Assembly: GCA_030674155.1 (NCBI GenBank)
Contig: CM060316.1
Location: forward strand, 82,302,260 to 82,366,259
Direction: 5' to 3'
Source: Stramonita haemastoma
Taxonomy: Eukaryota; Mollusca; Gastropoda; Neogastropoda; Muricidae
DNA length: 64,000 nt
Both the position numbers and the translations under genes were made by a program. Numbering within the stretch: position 1 is the stretch's first letter; every line of letters begins with the position of its first letter. Below are positions 49,440 through 60,900 of this stretch, piece by piece. The notes under the pieces were generated by a model. It did not search any database and was not told the DNA's origin. It saw only the letters and a program-made list of their open reading frames with translations.

Positions 49440-52400
49440 CTCTCTCTCTTAAAAAAAAAACTATAAAGAGATTGAGGTATCAGGAATAATAGACATATTG
49501 TGCAGTTTCATCTAATTCAATCAGCTAGTTGGGTCTGTAGCATTGTGTATAGGACAGTCAGATCTGTTGACACTATCCCCTGTGGAAATGCCTGGAACCC
49601 TTTCAGTATCAATAGCATCCCCACCTTCTGGAAAGTTCTATGCTAGAAATTTTCCCTTTTCCATCTCTCCCATTGTTTCTGTCTTCTCACCTCCCTATCC
49701 TCTCCCTTTTGTGCCTATTTTCCACCTACCCAGCCCATTTCCCTGCCTTTTTTCATGCAAATCTGAAAATTGTTTCTTATAAGCTTTCTGATGATTTGCC
49801 TTGAAGTCGGAAGGTGTCACCTGAGGCCAGAGATACAAGCATAGGAGAAGACCAGGCACTACACATTCTACTCATTATGGCAATGCAAAAAAAACCCTGA
49901 ATGACAATATTTATGGAATATTGTTGTCTGCCTCTAGGACCTTGTTGAAACAAGGGATGTATGCAGGGAGGCCACCTGTGAGGAAAGTGCTGATCATCAC
50001 TCCTGGCAGCCTTGTCAAGGTCAGTCTTTGGCTCCTGATTTTTGTTTCTTTCTTTGTTTTCCCCTTGACAGCCTATGTGCTGTTACATCTGTCCTTGTCC
50101 TTTCATTGTTTACTCTCATGCTTTATGTATGGCTGGATACTGTCTGTAACCTTTTTAGCTGTGACTAATTTTAGTGCAAGTTGTGGGTACATATCTTTTT
50201 TTTTTTTTTTTGGCATTGACAGTCTTCAGACACAAGTTGTGTAATGCATCTTGCAAGGGGGGGGAGGGGGGGGGCTGTTAGTGGCATTTTTCCCCCTGAA
50301 ATGGTTGCTGTTGATGTGTCCTGTAGAACTGGTCTTTGGAGTTTCGGAAGTGGTTGGGTCAAGAAAGACTCCAGGTGTTTGCTGTGACTGGTGACAGCAG
50401 GGTCGAGGTAAGGTTATGTTTCATTTACCTTTTTTTGTGCACGTTACTAATTATATTGTTAAAACTGTTGCTGTTGTTCAATGAAGGTTGAGCCCCTTCT
50501 TTTTTCCCTCTTTCTGTGTCCACAGACCTTTTCATTGTCAGTTTTTCTTCAGTTATCAGAGTAGCAGGCATCCTTCAGTCTCTGAAGACTATGGAGTTGA
50601 GCTATAGGTGTTTTTCCTGGTATGTCAGGTATGGTTGGCCAGTCCAACTTGGGAATGACAGTGCCTATGGCAGAGGGCACAGATGAAATCTGACGCTGGT
50701 CTGTTTTGCCTGCAGAGTATGAACTACCAAACAAGAATGTAAAGTAAATTTTCTTGCTGAACTTCACCTCTAGGTTCATGAAATGTTTTTGCTAGCATGT
50801 CAATGTATCTTTTTAAAAGCATGTACCAGTGTATAAAAGCTTTGCAGCAGAAATTATTTTTTTTTTAAAAAGGAGAGGCCAACATTTTTTTCATATTGGA
50901 GAAAGAATTGCCTTGATATTTTGGCAGTCAGAATGAGGCTGTGGATTTCATACATGCTTTATTGGTTTAGGTTGTATGTAGGCTAAAGTGTGCCATAGCT
51001 TTACATGTGTTGCTTATGATGTGGCACATTTTGTCATTTTTAAATAACAGTGACTCTATCTAAAAATGTGTCACTTGTCAGCATCATCAAGTTTGATGTT
51101 CCCACCACACCCAGTGATAATGACATGATCCTCCTCCTCCATTTTCTCCAGCCTTTGCCGGTCCTGCTGACTTCATTAATTCTAATGCCATGGGAATCCA
51201 TTTGAAATAGAAGAATATAAATTGGTTTTTAATTGGTAGAAAACTGTCACTTGATCCTGAAAACAGTTGTGCTGAAAGATTAATGCATTAACTAAAATAC
51301 AGACTGTGGCAGATAGATACAGTCTTTTGGAAGAGAGAGATGGTTACTTTTATCTGTGATGGTTAATCACACGTTAAGAGTTTAGGACACGCAGAATTTA
51401 CATTCCCAAAGTCATGTCACACCTGCAAAGTCTGCAAGGTAATGTTGCTGATTTTGCACACACAAATCCCCAAACATGATCTGTGTTGTAGAGAAAATGT
51501 AGCCAAGTGACACCTTGTTTCAGGACTACGTGAAGACCTCCGTGTACCCAGTGCTGATCATTTCCTATGAGATGTTTGTCAGGGGCTACGAGGTGATCAA
51601 GAAGGCTCCGTTTGATCTGGTGGTTTGTGACGAAGGCCACAGGCTGAAGAACACTGCCATTAAAACAACCTCTGTAAGTCAGCCATTGTCTGCATTGAAC
51701 TTTCTGAATGTCTTAATTTCTCTATTTAGTTCTTGACTTCTGTGCTTTTTTTCCTTTTTTGTTCTTGACTTCTGTGTTTATAGATATTTCATAAAGAGAG
51801 AGAGATGACTTGTATAAGTCGGTGTGTGTTTTGGATGGCTGTGATGTACTGGAGGTGGAACTCCCATGTCCGTCATTACAACCTTATTTATTTATCTATT
51901 TATTCTTTTATTTCAAGAATAATGGATGGAATAAGCACTCATATGCTTTTTTACATCCTGTCCCCATGTGTATTCAGTTTTGTCTATTTAGTCGTCCTTC
52001 CCACTGGTACACAATGGCCTACTCTTCCAAAAGCGGAACAGTTTTAACCTTACCACAGCAGACCTGTGGTAGTTCTGTTGCACCCTCACAGCTGGAAGTC
52101 TACAGGAAGCTCATAGGATTTGATTGCCATGAGGCCATCCCCCAGAAGGCTGCAGGGTCACTTCAGTGGTGCCAGTTGATCCAGCACATGCTCAACACTG
52201 CCCACAAAGCCAGCCCCCTGCTGATGATAGAAATAGGCTGGTTGAGGAGACAGGCAGAGTGAGATGCTTACTCCAAAGTGATGACCAGCACCACAGCCGT
52301 CCAGGTACAACACACCAAACTTGGATGAGCTGAGCCTGACTTGTCAGGCCCTTAACGGCAGCGCAACGCATTTTCACTCACTACAATGAACAATTGCAAT

Positions 52401-54350
52401 CTGAGTGTTCGGCAACCTTAAAGATCTCAACACAAGAAAATAGTACAGAGGGTCATTGAATCAGAACTAGTATTGTTCATACCATGACATTCAGCAAGGA
52501 TGATAATTGCTGGGGATGTTCAGTTAGGTTTGAGACACTTTGACAAGGGCTGTTCTGTAGGTTTCCTTTCATAATATTGTATTCTAGTATCAACTAGGTC
52601 AGAACAATATAAACACCTGAATGTTGGTCAGGTATTTTTAGCACACTGAAGCTTTACTATGTGAAGTCAATGATACTTATTGCATGGTTGCAATCTTTCA
52701 TTGAGTCCTCATGAACACTCACCTCTGAGATGGAGTTGGATGGAATATAAAATCTTATGAACATTTACCTCCAGTGTGGTTCACAGCCATTATACATTCC
52801 TTGTGTTTCTCTTCATTACTTCCTTCTTCATTAGTATTTAAGCAGATGGGTTTAGTATTTCAGCTGACTAGATCTTCGTACCTCCTTCTTTCTGTCTGTA
52901 AGCAGTAGATTTGTGTTGGTGATCAGCTGTTTCCTCATTCTACTCACTGTTTATAGAAGCAGGATTTGTCTTTCAGTTGATCAGCAGCTTGGCTACCCGC
53001 AAGAGGATTGTTCTGTCTGGAACACCCATTCAGAATGATTTACAGGAGTTCTTCGCTGTGGTGGACTTCTGTAATCCTGGTGTTCTAGGTATGTGCACTG
53101 AGTACTAGTTAGTCTCCTTAGTAATAGAGTATTTTCAAGTCTGCAGCATATTCTAGTGTCTGAGTTATTGTGTGATAGATCGTTGTCAGTTCTGATAGAT
53201 TTCTTTTACTATTTTAGGAAGTATTTCCAGTTTGGATTAGATATGAGTTGATTTTGTATGAAATCATGAATTGGTGTATATTTCAAGGGTAAGTGTGAAG
53301 GTTTCAAAATTCAGAGTTGTTGTCAGAATTCTGATTGACAGCAGTGGTAGTACTGGGGACAGTATTTGGAGGGGGGGGGGGGGGGGAAAGTCATCATTTT
53401 TACCATCAGTTTCTCTCTCCCCTTTTTAAACTTTTTTTATTTTACCTGCTTGTCTTGAGGTATTTCAGTGTGATGATGATGTAAGATTGTTGTAAGTTGG
53501 CCGTTTGTTAAATACAATAAGGTTGGGGGGGGATGTTAAGAATACAGTTAGTCACAGAAAAGCAAATTGTTTGTATTCATTTGTACAATTGCCTTTTCTG
53601 TACAGTATCCCTGTGATCGTTTTGTTTGTGTATATTTTGTGATGGAAAAGAGTTTATAGAATGAGCACGACTGATGATAATGCCTGATGTCAGATTTTTT
53701 ATCAGAATGTCAGAATCTGCTTGTGTGTGTGGTTGCACACCTTTGTTTTGTGGTGGTGACATTTGCATGAAAACTAGTGACAACGCTATAGAAATCTGTT
53801 TTTAATCTGTTCTCTGGGTTTTGATTTATTTTGTCTCCCCATCATCAGTGACTTCCAAGTAATTTAATGCTTGCCTTGTTGATTGAATGATTTGTAAAGG
53901 TAGATTATTCCAATCTTGTCATTACTAAGCCAAGTACTAAGTATAGATTTTGGAAAACCATCATGGCTCCTTTTTAGAGACTGCAAGATTAAATTCTCAT
54001 TTTTCCTGTCATGGTGTATGAGTGTTGTTGACATAATCTCTGAAATACTTTGCATTCATTTTGCCATGCATCCTTGTATCATCTGTATATGTATGTCAGG
54101 GTCAAGTGCAGCATTCCGGAGAGTCTACGAGGACCCAATCCTGACATCTCGACAGCCGGGTGCCACAAAAGATGTAGTTGAGCTGGGGGAAGAGAGAGCA
54201 GCAGAACTGTCCCGCCTGACTCGTCTCTTTGTCCTGCGGCGAACTCAAGAGATCAATAACAGATACTTGCCTCCTAAAGGTAAATCTGAACGGCTGATGT
54301 TGAAATACATTGAACCTTATATGCTGTTGGTTCGTGTGGTGGTGTGTGTT

Positions 54351-54411
<61 letters not shown>

Positions 54412-57400
54412 ACTTGAAGGATATTACATACTTGTTTTTCAAGACACAGTTTGCCCATGAAAAAAAATATTTTTTGTAACTATATCTCTAGAAGTGTTAT
54501 CACATTTGTAGAAAGCATTGTAAGGAAAATTTGAGCTGTTAAAGTTTTCAACAAGCAAAAACAGTGTCACCAGTGAGAAGCAAGTTTGTGATACTCAGTG
54601 TTTAACAGGTAGAGCTGGCAGCAGTGTACAATCCCAGACTCTGAACCTTTATCCAGTTCAGTGTTCAAAGTGCCTGACACCCCGAACTTGTTTCATGCCT
54701 TGTGGAATGTTAGCTTTGCCAACACAAATGTCAGTGTTTGGCAAAGTTTTTTCTGTGAGCCGATTCTGTCACTAGCTGTGATAAAGTTTCCAAGATGGGA
54801 TCTGTATTGTATTTGATTGGATCAATAGTCGTGATAGAGTAGACTTGGAAAGTGGATAAAATCATACTCCGTCACCATTTTTTGGCTTATTTTTCTGCAT
54901 GAGGGTCTGGACAGTTTTGTCAGGGCCAGCGCTTTTGTTGTCAATGGTTACTTTGCATGCACTACAAGTGTGGTGCATACAAAACTTCACAATGTTCTAT
55001 CATTTGAAAGACTAGCTCCCACCTGTAGCCCTGGGGATTAGGGAAAGATGGAATTTGAGTGGGAATTGAAGATGCACCCTTTTCTCTAATATACAAACAG
55101 TACAAGGTGGATTTATTCTCAGCCACTTCTTTATGCCAAAGACATGTCTAACAGACTGATGGATACTTTTAGAAAATCCAAAGTGTTTTGTAAACGGTTT
55201 AACTCTGAGACCCATACTCATTTGCTGAAAGATTAAAACCAGGGCTTAGAAAAAGACACTGTGGTCTTGTGCATGACTTGGTGATATGTGTGACAAAAAC
55301 TGTATCACAGTTAATCATCACTGTCATGTGACCTCTTCTCACTAACTGGGTGCCATGTGTATCTTCCACACAGATGATATTTCTGTGATGTTGATTGGTG
55401 AGGGGGGGGGATGCATTTAGTCTGATGAAAGCATGTGTGGTGTTAGTGGAGCATGGATGGCGGATTTTGTGGCCATATTTTGATAGACGAGTCTTGCAGG
55501 TTCCCCCCGGTGACCTTAGGGGAAAAAAATAAAGAAAGATACGAAAGTCATCTATGGGGATATGAGAAGTATGATTGTAATTTTAGCTGCATGTCTTTTG
55601 CTTGTTTCAAATGAATGGGGTGTGATAGGAATACTGCAAGGCATGAAATGTTAAATTAATTTTCAGTGTTGTAGTTTTATGAATATACCCTTGTAATGGT
55701 TTTTAGTATCATCAGTTTTAAATGGAAAGTGCAGAGCAGTTACAGCGTTATCATCATATTATTATTATTTTCCTGTCCACAGTGGAAGTGGTCATCTTCT
55801 GTCGCCCCAGCTCTCTCCAGACCAGCGTCTATCGGGAAATCCTGCGAAGCAGCATTGTCCGCTCCTGTCTGATGGGGAGAGGGTTGGGGGCAGGGAGGGG
55901 GCAGGGTCACCCCACCTGCTGGCCATCGCTGCCCTGAAGCAGGTGTGCAATCACCCCACGCTGATCGCCCCCAAGGTGCTCAAGGCCTCACAGAGCTTGG
56001 AGCAGGGAGACTCCTCAACCTCACTGAGGGGGTAGGTTGTAGAGGAGGAAATGATCGCTTTCATTTTCATCAGCTTGTTTGTCATTGTGTTCCTAAATAA
56101 TACATGGTTGCAGGATTTTTTAGCTTGTCTGTTGTCTTCTTTCGTTTCCTTTTTTATCGATTATTGTTTGCTTACATGCACACATGCATGAACACACACA
56201 CACACAGATACAACATCCATGCAAACAGACACACATGCATACTCACACACACACACACATGCATGCACACATACACACACGCACGTGTGCGCACACACAC
56301 ACACACACACCATTCGAGGAGAATTTTCCCCTGGATTTACAACTATCCACTGCTAGTAAACATCACACTCACTCCCCAAATGTCCATCAGATGAGACTAT
56401 AAACCAAGACCCCGTGTTCGAACACACACAGAACATCTTGTGCACATGTTAAATCCTGTTCCGCTTTTCATAAGAGTAGGCCATTGTGTGCTGGTGGGAA
56501 CAAATGACAAGATTTACAAAAACTGCATAACACTGGGGACTGGATGTAAAAAAGCACATGAATGCTTATTCCTTTATTCTCGATATAAAAGAATAAAATA
56601 AAAATAACAAGTAAATAAACACACACCACACTAACTCACTCACTCACTCACTCACACACTCATATACTATTTTATTCTCTGTTTTGGTTGCTGTTTTTAG
56701 GGGAGTTGACACGACATAAAGTGGTACAAAATACAAAAAAAATACAACAATCCACAGGGCTGCAAAACTGATTTTGTGTGTATGTGTTTGTGGTATGTGT
56801 GTGTGAAAGCATGTGTATGTGCACATGGGTATGTGCGTGCACCTGGGTATGTGTGTGTTCAGGACACGCTGTTTTCAGGCCTGGTGGGGAGATACCAGGA
56901 ACAGATCAGTTCTGAGGGCCTGGATGTGGAGCACTCGGGAAAGCTGGCTGCACTGTCCATCATTCTGGCCAACATCTTCTGCTCCAGTCCACACGACAAG
57001 GTCGTGCTGGTCTCCAACCACACCAAGGTCAGGCCTGTATGTATCTTCAGGCTCTACACACCTGTACTGTATCTTCAGGTTCTACACACCTGTACTGTAT
57101 CTTCAGGTTCTACACACCTGTACTGTATCTTCAGGCTCTACACACCTGTACTGTATCTTCAGGTTTACACACCTGTACTGTATCTTCAGGCTTCTACACA
57201 CCTGTACTGTATCTTCAGGTTTTACACACCTGTCTGTATCTTCAGGTTCTACACACCTGTTTCTGTATCTTCAGGCTTCTACACACCTGTACTGTATCTT
57301 CAGGTCTACACACCTGTACTGTATCTTCAGGTTCTACACACCTGTACTGTATCTTCAGGTTCTACACACCTGTACTGTATCTTCGTTCTACACACTGTAC

Positions 57401-57716
57401 GTATCTTCAGGTTCTACACACCTGTACTGTATCTTCAGGTCTACACACCTGTACTGTATCTTCAGGCTCTACACACCTGTTCTGTATCTTCAGGTTCTAC
57501 AGACTTGTTATTGGAGTTTTGTTCTGGCTTGGTGGTGGTTGTGGGTTTTTTTTATTATTTCACAAACACTTCAACACTTATTCCCTTGCTTCCCATTTCT
57601 ATTTGTCTATCTCTGTTTCTCCCGGTTTTTCATTCTCACCCTCCCACTGTGACTCTTCTCTTCTCTGTCTCGTGTCGTCTCTCTCTCTTCTCTCCTCTTC
57701 TCGTCTCTCTCTCTCG

Positions 57717-57751
<35 letters not shown>

Positions 57752-57794
57752 TGCTCTTCTGTCTCCCTCTTCTCTTCTCCTTCTGTCTGTCTCT

Positions 57795-57859
<65 letters not shown>

Positions 57860-57865
57860 ATCATC

Positions 57866-57900
<35 letters not shown>

Positions 57901-60900
57901 CTATCTTTTCATATATATAACATAATAATATAATATAATATATAGAGTAGATAGAGTATATAGATAGATAGATTATAGTTAAACGATATATAACAGATGA
58001 GATTATAGATACAGTAACTACTGGGGAAATAGAATAGGAAGCATAGGAATAGATAAGATAGATAGATAGTATTAGAAAATATATATATATATATATATGT
58101 ATATTCTTTCTGCTCTTACACTAGATCTCTTTTTCCTCCTTTCCCCCTCCCTCTTCCCTCCCCTTTTCCTTGTCTGAACTCACAGTCATTCTTGAAAGTT
58201 TTTATATATGTAGATCTATATATATAATGTAATAAATTATATATAAATGTAAAAAAGTAACATGAGTTCTGATTTTTTTTTATTTTATACCACTTTGTCA
58301 CAGCAGATTTCTCTGCGTGAAATCCAGGCTGCTCTCCCCAGGGAGAGCGCGTCGCCACAAGTGCAGCGCCTACCCATTTATTATTTTTTTCCCCCTCAGG
58401 GATGGTGTCAAGACAGAACCTGTGTGCATGCTGGATTTTTAAAAATATTTTGTCATCCGCTCCTACTGGTACACGATGGCCTGCTCTTCCGAAAGGCGGA
58501 ACGGGATTTTAACGTGTGCGCAAGATGTTCTGACCTTGGTTTATAGTCTCATCCAAATAACTTTGACATTCAGTTCAATTTTTTCGTCAAACTGGGAAGA
58601 AAGGGCGAGCTGGGTACGAACCCAGAAACTCGTGGTTTACATATTGGCAGGCGAACGTCTTAACCATCCTGCCACCATCCTTCCTGTGACTTATTACCTG
58701 TACACAACTGATGACTTTTTGATTGCCTGTTGATGCAGACGCTGGACCTCTTGCAACAGTTTTGCGGTGACAATGGCTACAGGTATGTGCGACTGGATGG
58801 CCACACCCCAACAGCACAGAGACAGCAGATTGTGACTCGCTTCAACAGTCCCTATGGCCAGGAAAGTGAGTAGAGCATTCTCCATAAGTTGTTTTCTCTT
58901 TTTTGGGGGGGCGGGGGTATTGTTCTGTTCTTCCTTTTCTTATGTAGGAAATATAAAAAAACGTCTTCTATTGATAAATAATTAATATTGCATTAATAGA
59001 ACAAAACTAATGGTCAAACTAGCCGCCGCTGTAGTCTAGTGGTTAGGGCGTTGGACTTGTAATCTAAAGGTTGCGGGTTGGATCCCAGCTTTCGGCTATG
59101 GTGTTGTGCCCTTGGAAAAGGCACTTTACGGCTATTTTCTCACCCCACCCAGGTTTAAAAGGGTTACCAATCTTGTGTTGGGGGTTAACCCTGCGATAGA
59201 CTGGCGTCCTATCCAGGGGGAGTCTATGACTCTCAGTCACTTAGCGCGACAGAAACCGGGATAAGCACCGGCCTGATGAGCCTTAGGCTCGGGACAGACT
59301 TTAACTTTTAACTTAATGGTCAAACTGATCATAATTGCCCTTCAGGGGATGATTTTAAAGTGTTTTTGACTTGACTTGACTTGGTTTCACTTGGTCAGGG
59401 TGGTGAAAAGATGAACATGTGTATCTGAACAGGTAATAACATTTCTGAAGATCTACTTTTTTTTAACAGTTTTAAACAATAAGAAGATATACAGCTGAGA
59501 CTTGTGGTCATTCTATCGCTGCATAAAGTTGAGCGAACCACCTACAGTAGAGTCTAGGTCAACTTGTGCATGGTGGGTTAAATCATATGTCTGTAGAATT
59601 CAAGTTTGGTTGGCATGGACCCATTGAAAGGATCAGAAACAAAGAAGTTTTTGTACATTCCCCAGCTTAACACTTTGGGGGGTTACCCAGAATGTGCACT
59701 CTGACTCACTCATCCCACCTGGGAATCACTGTGAGATTGAAATTGCACACTGAATGAGAAGTTTGTGTGTGTGGCTGTTTTCCAGCACCTCGCCATATAG
59801 GCAGCCATACTCTGACTTTAGAGGATGGAAAACAAAGTGACTGATATTGTCACTGATTGTGCAGAAATTTTCCTCTTGAGCTCCAAAGCTGGAGGAGTGG
59901 GTCTTAACCTGATTGGAGCATCGCGGCTGTTCCTGTATGACATTGACTGGAATCCTGCTAATGATCTCCAGGTATGTCTTGTGGCCATGAATTAAGGATG
60001 ACTTTACAAACTCATTTTTAACATTTTGTTTTGGTTTCAGTGCACCAATATTAGGTTAAAGAGGATTGTTAGTCACCTATTCATTATTTTTTCTCTGTAG
60101 TTTTTTGGGGGGTTATTTTTATTCATCAACTAGAGTACTGAGGGTCACCAATAGTTAGATTTTTGTGTCTGCAACCGTGTTTTTTTTCCCTCCACCATTT
60201 AGATGGCCGCAATCTGACTTCAGGAACGGTGTCTAAAGATGATACCTGTGCATGCGTTTTTCAAATTTTGTCATCTGATCCTCCCGGCATGAAATGGCCT
60301 ACTGTTCCAAAAGGCAGGATGGATTTTTAATGTGTGCACAAGATGTTCTGCATGCATTCACACCCGGGGCCTCAGTTTATAATTTTATCCAATGGGCTTT
60401 GACACTCAGTTGGATTTTCTGGTCGAACTGAGAAGAAAGGGCAAGACTGGGACTTTCACCAAGAACCTCATGGTTCACTTGTTTTATTTGTTATTTATTT
60501 ATTTATTCTTTTATATCGAGGATAATGAAATAAGCACTCATGTGCTTTTTTACATCCAATCCCTGTATGTATGCAGTTTTGTAAATGTCATCTGTTCCCA
60601 CCGGCACACAATGGCCTACTCTTACGAAAAGCGGAACGGGATTTAACGTGTGCGCAAGATGTCCTGCATGCATTTGCACACAGGGCCTTGGTTTAGAGTC
60701 TCATCCGAAGGACTTTTGTCTTGTTGGGCAGGTGAACATCTTAACCATCCTGTCACCTTTCTTTTTATTTCTGTAAATGAGTTCAACTGTAACCAGACTG
60801 TTGAAAGAATGGGGGAGATGTGGTGGTGCTGCTGTTTGCTAAGCTGACTGTTGGCAGAGGTATCAGCGCTTTAAGCCTCCTCCGGCAGAGGCTGGTTTAT

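Noticed and set aside
56776..57933. 385-codon open frame
   Set aside because: Only its exon 17 part is real coding sequence; the rest is the stop-free 28-bp minisatellite and TC repeats.
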